Shown: positions 26,101 to 41,100 of the stretch, one piece after another
Layout of the letters: every line of letters starts with the position of its first letter
Numbering within the stretch: the first letter of the stretch is position 1
Assembly (NCBI RefSeq): GCF_000003815.2
Contig: NC_049989.1
Coordinates: 4,005,174 to 4,069,173 of the forward strand
Length of the DNA stretch: 64,000 nucleotides
From: Branchiostoma floridae
Taxonomy: Eukaryota > Chordata > Leptocardii > Amphioxiformes > Branchiostomatidae
Reading direction: 5' to 3'
Program-made: the position numbers and the translations under genes
The notes under the pieces: model-generated
Database searches by the model: none
The model's input: the letters and a program-made list of their open reading frames with translations, nothing else
Told to the model about the DNA's origin: nothing

Positions 26101-29100
26101 AATGGACATACGCCAGCGGAAATATTTGGACTTGGACCAATTTCATTTCCTGTCGACTTTCTTGTACTTTGAACCAGTAAGATAGTACTTTTACTGTCAG
26201 TGTCCCCGTGAAGTACTTAGCGTTCAAAACAAACGTTCGGCCACAACAGGAATAAAACCAAGCAATTGCTTAGCATATACTCAGCATGACATCTCTGCAA
26301 ACATTTAAATACCTACTTACCATCACACTCCTCGTGACACGCTTGCAAACATCTTGCGCCTCGTTTCGTTGTTCCTTCACGGCAAACGACGAAGTCTTCG
26401 GCGGGCTGATCCACTTGAGACACCCTCATAACTTTCACCGGATGAGCGCCGCTTCCGAACGCGAAATACTGCAGGCCCAGGACTTTGTCGAATTGGTAGT
26501 CCAACCAAACGTGTGCCCGTTCCTGTAGAACGCGAAGTTATCAAACTATAATGTATCAGACAGATTAACAGTGAGCAAGCAGACTTCGTCCTTTCGCTCC
26601 ATGTGGTATGATGATATGACAGTATTCAAGCAAGAAGACTTGAAGAGGAAATATTCAACATTGGTAGCTATTGCAGTATACGTACATTCCATATGTTCAT
26701 ATCTTTCTTTAAGACATTTTACTTTTTTCTTGAGCACAGAACTGCAAAATGACACTGCCTGCTGCGCGCTTCCTGTTTGTGGCTGAAAAGCTGTCAAAAA
26801 TTGCATATCTACCTCGTTATCCGGTGTCTTGCCGTATTGTATGAGGGTTGTTCCCGCCTCCAAGTTCTCTGTGACGCAGACGAAGTACGACTGGTAAAGG
26901 TGGGCAGCTCCTAGGCCTTTCGCACCCTGCTCCGGTTGTGTGACAACCAACCGCATGGCCTGAACAAATTAAGAAGATCTGCTGGAGTAGATGTCGAACA
27001 CCTCTAGTACGTCAAAGTGTATTTCCTTTCTGATAGATGATACTGGTTATAACCTCAATTATACTGAAAATTTGCAGAAGTAATTCAGAAATCAATCTAC
27101 AATTTATTTTTAGATTTAGCTTTACAATTGCCTCGTTGTCTTGGTGATGAATAAAATGCCTGCCTGAATGAAATACCTTGTACAAAATCACGCCGTCCGG
27201 AGAGATCTCTATGGTCATCCAGGTTTCATGATCGCGGGGAATGCCGGCGAACACCACGAAGATGTCTCCCTCTGACGCCGCCGTGAAGTGGATGCACTTG
27301 CCGCCGTCGGTCGGGTTAACACGGTGGGCGTTGGACCACCGCATGTTACACGGCATGTCTCCCCTATTCAAACTAAAAGAAAATGAAGAAATATATACTG
27401 TAGCTGTAAGGTCTTAGGAATGATGTATAATCCCACTGACAAGAAAAAAAAATAGTAGACTGTCCCCATCAGTCTCTCAGCAGACACGTATCTCAACTGA
27501 AGACCCGTCATTTTCGAGCTTAATCCATTCCTCGTGCGACTACATGCCAAAATTATCTATTCCTATACAGCTACTGCTCTCATTACAACTTTCCGACAAA
27601 GACAGCCAAATCGTACATTTTTTAAAAATTTGGAAATAGCCAATAAAAGTGAAAATCATAAGGCTTGTAAAGAATATTGAAATGCCTTTGGTGATGGCCG
27701 ATCTGCTCCACCAGTGAGCTGTACTCGGCTCTGCCCACATCCATGTCGATGATCCAGTCAGGCAGGCCGCTGATAAGCTGCGAGGATGCCTCGAAGTCTT
27801 CTTGTGTCACGGTGAACAGCCCTGTTTCCTCGTCATACGTCATCACTAATCCTCCTACGCTTACCTGAGAAAAATGCGTGTCAGACAAGAAATTGGCTGA
27901 TACGCACTGCTGTTGATATCCCACAAAGGAACTGCTATAGGCGGATCTACCCCCTCCTGTCCTCTGAGCACGAGGTTTGCTGGACATGTCTTGAGAAGGA
28001 AAGGAGAAATCATCAGCAGTTTTACGGATTACTACGGGCGTCACAATATTTCCACGCAGGAGTCGACAAGATGCTGATGCTGATTGTAGAAAGGACTACA
28101 GCGTATATACTACAAGATAGCATTTAGACGAGTACAGGCGACCTTGCATCAAACAAGATAAACGACAGGTGGATTTTCAAAATTTAGCATCCTTTCATTT
28201 AGAATGTCTATCACTGGTACCCGAAGGGTAGCAACATAAACAAACTACCCGAACTCATGGAGATGACCCCGGCCCAAGGAAAAGTCGTCGAAACCGAATC
28301 CCAGGGACACCTTCGATGTCTTCAAGCTGACACATATAATTCAGGATCACCTGGCAAGAAACAACGATAAACACCTTACCTTATGCGTTGCGGTGTCGCC
28401 ACTGTTGCCGTTCCTGTATCCGTTATAGATGTGTGGATGGAATCTGTCCGTAACAGTCATCCATCTGCCGTTCAGGAACATCAAGTGGAGGGACTTCTTG
28501 GCCTGAAGGAACCTCGGGATGTTGTAAGGCATGTCGATATGGACGATGAATTCTTCTCCGTTGATCATCTCTTCCCAAGTGGGGAATCCGCTGTTAGGTT
28601 CATCAGAGAAGGCCAAATCAGCTGTCTCACATCCGGGCTCTCCGGCCGGGATGGAGAAGTCAGAACTGACTAATGGACCCTTCAGACAAGAAACAAACAT
28701 GATTGAGTGGTCCTTCTGTTTCTGCACTGCACATTCTTCTCTCATTTATGTTGTAGCTTGAACACTTTAAACCTTTTTAAAACCAATCAGAAATGAAAGA
28801 TGGGGTCTTACCTCCTCCAGGTACACAGCGATTGCACGCTCAAGGGCCAGCATCCGGTTGGTCACGCTCTCGACGAAATCCTCCCTTGCGTTGAAGTTAC
28901 AGTAGCGGATGGACGCCATCTCCCGTGTGGTGTTGGCCACAACCGTGTCTTCCACGTAGTACTTCCGGCCCTTTGCGTCCACTTGCAGCTCCTTACTGCA
29001 TGAAAAGCCAGTCAGACGTTTGTGATTCTTAAACTTTTTAATGACAGAAAGAACCTTAAAGTAAATGCAAGCAAATGCAGAAAAACATTGCAAAGATAAC

Positions 29101-32100
29101 AAAAATATGATGTATTGGTCAGGAGCAGATAATTGCAAAATTGCCTTACAAATATCTACATCAACGTACCTTCCGAAGCAGCCGTAGTCCAGAACCCCAT
29201 GGGGGAAGAGTAGGTCGAAGTTCATGTCGAAGAGGTCTGTGATCAGCGCCATGGTGAACTCAAAGGGCTTCGGGTACTCGTCAATGGAGTCCAGCCACTC
29301 CTTGAGCTCGGATCCGAATGCAGTCGTGTAGAACTCGGTGATGGCAGCTGCGATCCGCTGGTCCCCTCCCTGCACGGCCATCATCTCGTTGCTATATTCC
29401 GTGCGGGAACTGTACGGATGAACAAGACCAATTGTTCTACACTACTGTAGGTGGACATAAGCTATGGTAACAGTTTGAGATACATGTACAAATAAGCGTT
29501 CCGGATGAATATTACAGAGCCAAACAACATTTACAAGAAAGAAAACTAGCCTTGCTTCTTGTTCACCGAGAGACTGGTCTGATGAGGTTCCCTCAGTTGC
29601 ACTGCCAGCAGACCTTCCATTGTCTGTCTTAAAGTCCTGATCGTGCCAAAAGCTGCTGGATTTGATCTGGGTTTGGACCGATGAGTAGACGCTAAAGAGC
29701 TGTTTGAAGTCAGTCTGGGCTGCCTGGGCGAACTGTACTTTGTTGTCCTGCGCAGTAGCTGTCTTGGTCTTGATGATCTTCAGCTGGCCACCAAATTTAG
29801 CGGATGTAATGTAGTGCGTACCATAGCGATTGATGAAGGTTTCTGAACGGGAGGAATGACATGGAAACAGTTGACTTGGTTAGAACAAAATAGTCATGCA
29901 AAGGAGATGATAAACCCCGACAAATTTTTGTGTTCCAGTCCTGTGGAGAAAACATTACAGAGCATCAAACAGAGCAATGCGCAAAGCAGAATTTGTCCAT
30001 ATGACCGACACCCGATACATACAGGATTCATGTTACTAAGCATGGAATCCTGGTATAGGATTCATGCTAGGTAGCAGTGTAAAGGAATCCTTTAGTCCTT
30101 CAAAGGATTCCTTTGACATGTTCCTAGCATGAATCCGAATCTTACGGGATTCACGAACAGACTGACGGGAAGGTTTCAAGCTCCTGATAGGCATGCTGGG
30201 AAGCTGCCCAAAGCGAGGCCCGCGGTTCGGTCAAAATTCGTCTGCAGGCGATCGTCTGCGTTTGTTCTGGTTTAACTTTTTCACATCGAACTTTAATACG
30301 GATTGATTTTGACTGGCTATCTGGCTCTGGAATTGTCTGAAGGTATGCAATGTTATGTTTTGGCAAATACAAGTACTTCTGCATACCGTTACGTGCAAAT
30401 TATTGTGAGATGTGTCTCCTACATGGGGAGGGGGGCAACCTTCGTATTTACATGGTAACGGTCCTGTTAGATATTTTTGTATCTTTGTTTCGAATACAAC
30501 TAATTTTTGGTCCTGGAATTCGTCAAAGTTAAGGCAATTATTCTTAACAAAGGCCGATGTGCCACATGTATATGTCAATGCCTGTGAACTGTTGCTTTTG
30601 AAGTCTCCACTGAAAAAAGCACGTATTTCCTTCTCTTGTGCCCTTTCATTTTCAAATACTGTTTTGCTGGTATCCTCATTTGCTTTTTTTCGTATACTTT
30701 CCCAAATTTTAGCATGCCATTAAGGTCAAATTAAAGAGTAAGTTCACCAACGTATCGACTGGCAAAAAGTTGACGAGTTTACTACACCTAGCAATGGCAC
30801 ATTAGAGCCTACGGATGAGTCAACTTATGACAACCCTCTGGTTCATCCTCCACCTTCGCTGCTACCACCAGAGAACAGTTCTCATGACCAAACACGTTCC
30901 CACAGAACATATGCTGCGCACAAACAACTCAAAGTGACTGGGTGGAGGGACATTCACGACAAACTTCTCGCAACTAGTACAGAGCTGTCTGCAGTGCTCC
31001 AACATCCTTCTTCTGCATGATTTGTAAGCAGGAACAGCCCATGGACATCTATAGGTGCCGAGACATTCTGTTTGAGCTGCTTGGAGCTCCACCATGAGAA
31101 TTCGCTCCACCTCCCAGAAGTATGGACGGTATGTTAGGTTGAGTTTTCTCATACATGCAATTATTGATCATAAAATTTGTCACAGGTCATTGGCTTCTAG
31201 GGTTTGTGCTAGTGGTGCGTACCTAAACTCATATTCAAGTTCAGGTCCAGCAGTTCAGGTTCAGGTCCAGACTTTAAGTCCGGAGTCCTGAACCCATCAT
31301 TGCATATTATGTGCGCTAGAAATTTTTTCTTCTTTGAGGGGGAGGGGGATAGTGCACATAAACTTGCATGTTACCATGAATTGAAATGCAATGTGAATAA
31401 TGCATGCAAATTATATACAGCCAGTGTAAACACAAAATGTTTTTTGTCTTTTCCCAGCGCAAATTTCACTGTCTATTGAAGGCTTTAGATGGTTTAGAAC
31501 AAAAAAGGGAATATAACTAACAGATAGCTTTTTGCAAGTCCGGACTTGGCTGACATTTAGGTTTTTTTTGGACTTGGGTCCAGGTCCGGGTTTTAGGTAC
31601 GCACCACTAGTTTGTGCTGCTAATGTACATGCAAATATTGCTTCATTGTCAAGACTGCTGCCCATTTCTGTGTCATCAGGGACTCCTGCAGCACTGTAAT
31701 TAAGTGCTGGAATAGTAGAGTAACTACTTCTACAATTACTACAGTACTGTACTACAATACTTTATCCTCCTACATATACAGTCAAACCTGTATTAGCGGC
31801 CACCTTTGCATACCGGCCACCTGCCCATAGTGGCCACTTTTTGCCGGTCCCTTGGATTCGTAATGATTAAGAATTAGGCTTAGCGGCCACCTGTCCAACG
31901 CGGCCACGGCCACACGATTTCCGGTCCCGCAGGTACAAAAACACTGCCGATTACGGCCACGCGGACCACTGATCTATGTTTTGACACGCGTTCGGCCATA
32001 TACAGCGGCTGTATCGTCAGCCTACGCCGGATTTAAAACCTCTTTGATTTATTTTCAAAACAAAACTTCGTAAACTGGCGCTACCCATACCCGCTGACAA

Positions 32101-35100
32101 ACGAGGACATATAATGTCAATAGATGACACCGATATTACGGAGGTAAATTGTGTTAAAGTTACGTTCTAATACACTATCGCTTAGATTAATTTACATCTC
32201 AAAAACTTTCTTAATAAATTGTTACAAAGAAAAAATGATATGAACTTCAGACTATGGTTGATTTTATTCTTACATTCATTAAGAGATAAGTCTAAAATGA
32301 CGAGACTTTTCTTGTGAGTACCACATTAGCATAATGGGCGAATCTGACGTGTGAACGCGAGCGGGAACACACGGATGGCGAAGACGAAAGATCAAATAAA
32401 TATGACGATACCGGTCTCTTCAGACAATATCAACTGTAGAACATTTAAAACTTTTTATAACTTTTGTTTTCTTAATACATGTAGTGTAAAAATCATTGCA
32501 GTACATGTACAGTACTGTATTATGTGAATAAAGATCAGTGGGTACTAAAACCATGTGTAACTGATTGCTTGTGGTCAATTAATTAGCATATTCTCTATAG
32601 TGGCCACCTCTCTATAGTGGCCAATTTTGACCAGTCCCTTGAGTGGCTGCTATAGACAGGTTTGACTGTACGCAGTGTCTCCAATGGCGCTAGTAAACCG
32701 CCAGTGATAGTAGGAGGAGATTTAATAGTACTATTAGGTACTACTGCCACTTCTCATAACTTGATAGGGCTGCATACTGGTACTGTAGGTAAAAATTGAT
32801 TTTGTGACACAAGCATGAAAATGTGTAAATCCTACCACAAAGATGAAAATTTGGCACTGGAAAAAAGGCAATTTCAGAGCCAACTTTGAACTTGAAGTGA
32901 CACCAAATCAAATGTGACCAAAGTGATACCCAGGGACAGTGTATCTAACATGCAACAGATCTTTCAAGCGGGAGGGAGGTTTTGTTCAGGTTCCGAACAG
33001 GTCTAGAGCTGGACCGGTCCTAAATTATTATTCCTGTACCTGATGTTATGGTAAAGGTATGCAGCCCTTCTCATGACTGTATATCACATTCTCCCTCACA
33101 CCAATTCTTTCATTGAGGTCTTGAGAATCCTTGGTTGATATGGGCAAAGAGGATTTTAATTACCCAAAGGAAATTCTAATGTAAATTGATATTGAATTTT
33201 TCTGTGCTGTCCCCAAGATGTCATCATAGTTTCATTCCTTTTTTCTATCTTTTCAGAATACAAGTACGTTTCCAACCCACATGGATCCTAAAGCCTGTCT
33301 GTGGTGCTGTGACGACTATAGATGTACAACTGGATCATCACCCAGAGCCCTTAAAGTGTATGATGATGCAGGTGTGTAATGATCTCTTCACTGTCACTGA
33401 CAGTGACAAAAGATATTGCTCATGGATGCTATCTAAACAGGTCTGACCATTTCCAAAATCATATCCAGTAACTTCATTTGGCATATCATATTTCCTTCAA
33501 ACTTCATTGACATGTGTTATCAGTGTTGTCTGTTCATCTCTGTATCCTGCTTGTAAGTTGTATTTCTTCATTCATTTGTGAAGAAAATGAAATTGGAGAA
33601 AACAAAATTAAGATAAGATGCTGGGGTAGGCAGAAGCAGTCAGCCAGTTTTCACACTGTGCTTCCAAATGGTTCTGTCCAGCAGGTTCACATTGGTTGTC
33701 TTTTGTTAGATGGTATGGTGGTGGTATAAAGAAGTTCATACATGTAAATGAAATGTACCTCGAGTATAATAGAGACATTATGTCAATTATGGTATTGAAA
33801 ATAACACTTCTGGTATACTAGTAGCCACCATGATTCAAAGCGAAGTGTTAATTGATAAATCTTTCCTTATTTTTTTGTTATTGATGAAGTGATATTTCTA
33901 TTATTTGGCAGGACGACCACATGTTGTGGCTGTGCTCTTCTATCACTGTGAACCGGAACCATTCACTCATCTCTGACTTGGACTGTGGCCAGCAAGAACA
34001 GACAGACCTGAAACAGCATTTTCCGTATCTCTTCTAGAATGTCTGGTTTCTTTCAGCCTAGCATGCCATGTCTCTGTGGACGGTTTCTGCACCGCACTGC
34101 GATGGAGGAACAACCTTTCTCTTCATGAGGTAGGATACTGAGAATCTTAAAGAAAGGACTTTTGTTGACTCCAGAACATTAATGATAAAAAAAGAAAGAG
34201 ATAGATGTAATTTGTATGAACTCAGGAATCTGAAAATCGCTTTACATCAAAATCAAAACAGTGCAGTCCAATAAGAGAAAAGTACCTTTACAATGTCATG
34301 TGTAAAAAGTACTAGAAGAGCAAGAGGATAGGACACAAAGCATTTAGGGACAGAAAAAATCATATACAGTACTTCTAGAAATGGAGACAGATCTTGATAT
34401 AGTATTCATTTTGTCATTAGCTTTATTTTGCTGGAGTCACCATGAAATTTGTAACTGATCATAGAAAGTAACATCTGTTGCTGGAGTTTAAGTTGTGCTG
34501 ATTTATTAATAAATTAGGTTTTTTCAACTTCCCAAGTCATCCATGCTTACTTACGATACTCACCCCCCAAAAATATTTTTGTGTTTATGTTTAGGAAGGT
34601 TAGACATCAAGGTATACAATATTCAAATACAATTCAATCTCCACAACTGGATGGTAAATCTCCATTTTTATCTAGTTGTATAAGCAGTAACCAGCTAGAT
34701 TGGATTACATTTGAATTTGTGTGTTTCATTTGTATGTTCTCAGCAAACAGCACTCTTGATACTAGTATTCAGAGATTTCTTCAATATGTCTCCGAAAATG
34801 GCATATGTAAAACATTCACTTGGCAGCCTGACAGGGTGGTGGAAATTGGACTGCCATTCATTCCCAGGATGAAATGTTTCTCTTGGACAGAGGAACAATA
34901 TGGCCAATCAAGTTGTTGACTTTTTTTTAAGCTCCTACAGCAGGGTACCAGACTACCCTAGGAGAACAATGGAAATTTCACAGCTTGTCACACATTTATC
35001 TGCCATGCCAGACAGCTTGGGTTGTGGTAATATAGCAGCTTGGGTTGTGTTGATTAACAATAAGCAGATTTTCAAACACTGGAGTATTTGAAGAGAAAAA

Positions 35101-38100
35101 TGGTTGCTTTTCAAATTCAACATGTATATACTGTACACACGCAATCATAGGTTCCTGAGGGATATAAGCTCAAAAAACCTCTGTAATTTAGGTCCAACAG
35201 ACCTAAAGGCATTTCTATACAATCAGGATGACCTAGTGGTCAAAAGTGAGTATCCTTGATCTGAGCTACATGATGGCTTTGTACAGAACACATTATGTGC
35301 AACAGCATCCACCCTTCCCTACTGTTAAAAGACTTAATCTTATACATGTACAATGTGTTAATGGTTGTCTAAAATGGTAATGGAGTGTTTAATACTGTAA
35401 CATCATTTATGAGAAAATGTACTTACATTAAGTTGTAAAAATCAGCAATGATAGGGACCACTAGTGCCAATAGCAATATATGAACACATTTTTAGTCACT
35501 TTAGCCAAGAGGTTGAATCGATCAGCAGGAAAACACTTCATGCATTTCTTCCATTAGGTTGTATTATTACATTTCTATCTAAAAATGTATGACAGCATTT
35601 TGTAGTTGTAGTGTATACGGACTGCATAATTGATTTAGGCACACCACAGCACTATATAATCTCCTTGCTCACTGTACGAATATTTATGAATATTTAAAAT
35701 ACAAATTTTGAACTAGGGATTCAAGGTGCACCACTACCACATCTTCTCTGATAGTGGTACAGTTTTGTGTACAGATACGTAGGGTCTGTTGTTCCAGGTA
35801 AGTATCAGCATGTTATATTGGAAATGCCAACTTTTCCTAATCAGAGCAAGACCAGAACCCAGTTGAGAAGTAGGAAAATAAAATGTAATAACAAGGAGGT
35901 TATATAAAACCTCCTAGGTAATAAAAATTGCAGTGGTCAATATGGATTAAACCGTGATTTTCTCTCTCAACAGCTCACGGTACAGCTCCTGTTAGGAGTT
36001 TCAGAAGGTCTGCAACAGGCTGCCCAGGAGAGGGATGGAGTCACTTTTAATAGACAGTCCTGTGGGGAGGTAGGAAGGGGAAAAGCAGCAGGAAGGACAA
36101 AGGAGGCTATATAGAGATACCTCATTGGAAGGACAAAGGAAAAGGGAAGAAAAAGGGAAAGAAGATGGTGCCCCAAAATCAGTTTGATTCAGAAGATGAC
36201 ATCCCTCTTACCAATTGCTCTTACTGAACTGATGTCCTAGGAAAAATGAGATGGCTGTACTAGTATGCATGAGAGGCAGTTGAGAGGGCTATATTAGCCT
36301 ATATGCGCATCTACTACCTACAACATAACACCTCATTTTGATTTCTTACAATATTAGTACTATCCTGGCTAGTCAAAACACAATGTCTAGGTGATGAGCT
36401 AAGTTAAAGTTAAAGTTAAAGTATCTGAGTGTTGAATAAAATGTAAAATATATTAGCAAACAGCAAAATATGATGATTTAGAAATAGATAAACAGACATG
36501 TCATATTCTGAGAAAAGCAATGGTGTTTATTTTGTTCAATGTGTTTGCAACATGAATTTCGATGCCGTCATTACATGCGACTTATTCATTTACACTTAGA
36601 TTCCTGTACCTCAATGACAATCTGCGCATTGATATAATACTTTCCAGTGACAATAACCTGTTACATCTGGAAACAATGTTATAAAATGAAGGACATATGC
36701 CTATAATATTTGTTGCATTAACAGTTAGTATTTCACAGTCACACAATACATAGCATACTAGTACTACTATATTGATATTCTTATTATAAACAATGGCATG
36801 GCTATGAATATGAAAATAAAGAGTAATATGAAGGATTTCATATGTATAAAGTTTCACTTGTCCATAGTTGTCTACTAGGTTGCCTTTACATTATCTCTCA
36901 AATTCTACAATGATGTGCAGGTAAGCTGTTGTAAACTTGTCTGCCTGGATGTGAACATCTTTTGTTCATCACTCAGTCAATCAGTGATGACAGGTTGGGT
37001 GAATCCTGGCACCTGTGAATACAAGGAAATAGTAGACAGATTTCATGGAAGAGTTATTGATCACATCCACAAAATCAGATTGCATGCCATGTCTTAATTG
37101 AACAGATTAAATAGCTTTGTAAGTATTGAATTACAACTTTTCCAACAGCAACCAGCAGGAACTTCACCTTATGCATTATGAAAAGCAGATGTGGTTACCA
37201 TACTATGCCATGGCTACTTGTTAAGTATCAGTAATGCTCTTCCCTACCTATCCTGGAAAAACTGTATTGTAATTAGTGTCACTAGAGTTTTGGCCAGCCT
37301 GAAAAATTGTAAGAAAAAAAAAGATAATCCCTACCTACCGACCCTAATTTTTTTCAGGAATGAAACAGGAAACACAACATTTTTTCCTAGGCCTTGGTAC
37401 AAATCACAAACTGCAGTGCCAGAATGGTATAAGTACACAAGTTTGATAGATCTCTAACCATAGTATTTATATCAACGTAATGATGTTGTAATAATATAGT
37501 TGGACTTGTTTTGGGCTTGAAGGGTTGGGTCTCTTGCATTCCCTTGTTGCAAATACTTGTTGCATATACTTGAGTCTCAACATATCTTACATTGTATTCA
37601 CCTGTCCTCAAGCAACCTATATCACCACATATGAAGTCCAATATACCATTGACCACAAAAGAATTATGACGTGTCTGTATCAATTATGCAAATAAGGCAT
37701 TGATTAGAAAAATGCACATCCTGTTATTTGCATCTGGCCTATAGGTACCTTCACCTCCAATATATTTTTTTTTAGTATTTAGGAACTGGTGGGTTTACCT
37801 GTGTGTTTCTGAAGACTGGTACTTTACCAGTGTTTTTGTTGCATTTAGGTATGTTAACTTGCACATAGATATATATATTGAGAAACTTAAGTATTCACTT
37901 GCGTTTTTATCCAATGGTGATAGAATAGTGCAGTGACACCCAGGAACCGGAGCTAAAACGGATCAGCGCAGAGTCAACGGGAAATGTCAACTCCAGTCAG
38001 GCTTACAGGCCATTTGTCTTTTTAAGTATCCAGTATTTGAGCATAGTATACTGTGAGCGCTACTTACTATATAATAGAGGCCGTGTACTAGTACAAGTAA

Positions 38101-41100
38101 TTGCGCACCCCATTTGCCTGCTTATTTCGTGCAATTATCCGGGTTGTGCAACAATGCAAAGTTAAGCACCGGTTTGGGATGCGACTAACAATATGGCCGT
38201 CTGATTTGGGTAAACAAAGGTTGCATAGTTGAGTATTTTGTGCAAATATCTGGGTTGCGCAACAATGCACCGGTTTGACAGTTGGAATTTCCGTGTAATT
38301 AACAGAATTGTGCAGTAATCCGCTATGCAATGGACCAATCCTGAAGCCCCCCCCCCCCTCCTGTTCGATCGATCATGTTTTAATTTCAAACACCTCTATC
38401 AAAAACAGCGCTTGACAGACAGAACTGGCCATCGCTTGATCAGGATCAGTCCATTACATGGCTTTAATTTAAACCACTGTATATAATATACAAGCAAAAT
38501 ATGCCCTCCAAGAGTCACCACAGCTAAATCAGTGCATATCATAATGTGTACTCTGGAGCCCATGGCTGCTGTGGTATGATGGAATGGAATTATAATATAT
38601 ATATAATGTTATTTATTAGTTATCCTCTCTACTTTGTTGTTCTGGGAAATGGCTTGTAGCTATAGGATACTAAATGGGATACTAAATGCCAAATCTTGGG
38701 GGCCTTAAAGTTGGTGCCCTGCCGAGGAAGTACCCCGCCTGCTTTGTAGCTAGTCTTGACCTGGTCTACATTTTCCGGAAACCCTTGACATGAAACGTTT
38801 TCGATTTCCACGAGGAGTAAAGAACGACTTTGACAGACACAGGGGCTCACAGACCTAATGATTAAATCTCAGCCATACTTAGTTCATCGAATACCACATA
38901 ACAACTTACAGTTCAGCAAATGTTCTCTTCAAAATAACTCCATATTAAAAGTATCGGAAGGTATTGAAACGTTACGTTCGATCGCCTGAACCAAAAATTA
39001 GGGACCGTACGGCATTTAGCGAGGGGGGAGAGCCGGTCGCCAGGGGGGGGAGGGCCAAGCAAAAAAATATTTTGCCAGGGGGAGGGCCTAGCAAAAAAAA
39101 AATTGACTTGGGGGGAGGGCCAAGCAAAAAAAAAAAATAGCTTGGTCTGCCAGCAAAATATGTCCCTTAAAATCCAAGAAACGGCATTTCAGAGGGTCAA
39201 GATTTCAAAATTTTTCTGGACCTCTGCAAGGGATAGCCCAAGGTTGGCGCTCGGGACACAGTGAAAATGCGAAAGGGAGGGGGCGGGGCTTATGCATGAC
39301 GCCCTCGAAAACCTTTTTCACTTACAGAGAAATGTTATCAAACTCTAGATTAGTCTGCCAGCAAAATTTACCCGTCTTATTGCCATTAAAATGTAAGAAA
39401 TGGTGTTTCAGAGCTCAAGAGTAAATATCCCTGGATCCCATTTGACGTGACCGGCCTCGCGCCTTTGATGACCGACATCGTGATAATGTGTTTGGGGGAT
39501 TTAATTTTGTATTTCTAAATTGAAATGCCATTAAAGCTAAAGCTTTGTTTGTCAGCAAAATATTTCCCTCAAACTGAATTTGATTTGTGGGATTTGTGGC
39601 GTCAAACCCCGGGATGAGACCCCTTCATCTAGCTTACTTGATAAACTTGGTATTCTGGACATCATCTCAGTGCTGCAGGCCCGCCGCCTTAGGTGGTTTG
39701 GGCACGTTGAAAGATCTAGTGACTGCATCAATAAGATCACCAAACTGAAAGTATCTGGCAACAGAGGTCGTGGTAGACCTAGGAAAACCTGGAGGGACTG
39801 TGTCAGCAGGGACTTGAAGGAGTGCGGTCTGACAGGGGTCGACCCACTGGACAGAGCCAAATGGAAGCGGAGTGTGAAGACTGGCCGACTGCTGCCTACC
39901 CCTGCGTCAGGGAACCCAGCAGCAGTATAATCAAACAATGGATAGTGAGTGTGAGTGAGTGAAGGAAATAGCTTTTAAGAGGGTCAAGATTTCAAAATTT
40001 CACCGGACCTACCTTGCGATTCTTCGTGTCTTTGGCGCCAGACATGGTGTTCGGAACGTCGTGTCAAAACTTGAAACCCTCGTATTTTTTTTCATAGAAA
40101 TATAACCAGCAATCTAACCAGCAATTTATCCAGTCATTTAACCAGCAAATCTTCCCATAAAAAAAGCAATGCAGGAAATCGTGGCAAAAAAGCGTGGCAT
40201 TTCTAAAAGATCTCCTGCAAGTCTGCGTTCTCACGCCCGCCGGCGGCTAGAGAGAGGCGACCGGTCTACCCCGCCGTGGGAAAATCAGCGTCACGCATCG
40301 GCGCCCTCCCCACTACAGTTTTGGTTAGTCGAATCATGCTGTCGTTTTGGTTTTCATTTTTTCCCCGATTTACCGTAACTTATTACCACCACAGAACCAA
40401 GAAAAAGTCCAAAATATATGTAAATTGAAAATAGTTTCCGTCAAGCCGCTCAGGCCAGCGAGCTTGCCATACGTAAATTTAGGGGGAGGGGCGCGCGCCG
40501 CTTCGTGGCGCAAATCTACTAGAAATCCAGATACAAATGCTTTTTAAGTGTTGTTTTAATATCAAAATAATGAAATGGCTTCTATAAAGCAAATATTTAT
40601 GCCTCTATGAAGCATATATTTATCCCTCTATTAAGCAGATATTTCGAGCCATTCTGTTTTCCTTTTTTTACTAGGGGTGAGAGTGATTCTGCTTCTCAAT
40701 GAAAATCATGAAAAAGTATGACGCAAAGCACATTTCCAAATGGGAGCGCAGTGTTTTATTGGCGTCTTGAATATTTTTTGAAAGTTCATAGGAGGGGGGA
40801 GGGCCAAGCAAAAATATTTTTACTTGGGGGGAGGGCCTAGCAAAAAAATTTTTACTTGGGGGGAGGGCCTAGCAAAAAATTTTTGACCCGACCCTCTGGC
40901 GACCGGCCCTCCCCCCTCACTAAACGCCGTACGGTCCCTTAGCAGGGATTTGATTCCCGTTCTTACCTGTAATGGACGTTCCAGGTCCTCATGCAATGAT
41001 GAGAACTAAGTTGTAACTGCCAACAAAAACTTGTTCCGGAAGTTTCCATCGATGACCTTATAATATTTCACTTTCGATCCTCTTGACGGCGACGCCCCAT

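Larger units (their letters stand above)
30740..34129 (+). pseudogene. KDZ-type transposase remnant
   Basis: Three blocks. About 30740-31130 holds DIYRCRD and, after a frameshift, [20 protein letters not shown], like the CxC2 zinc cluster. 33257-33371 ends ALKVYDDAG. 33912-34129 continues [20 protein letters not shown] and LGLWPA...[10 protein letters not shown], the KDZ N-terminal core. The last two join in phase across canonical splice sites. At least one frameshift and one in-frame TGA show it is broken. Confidence 0.75.
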
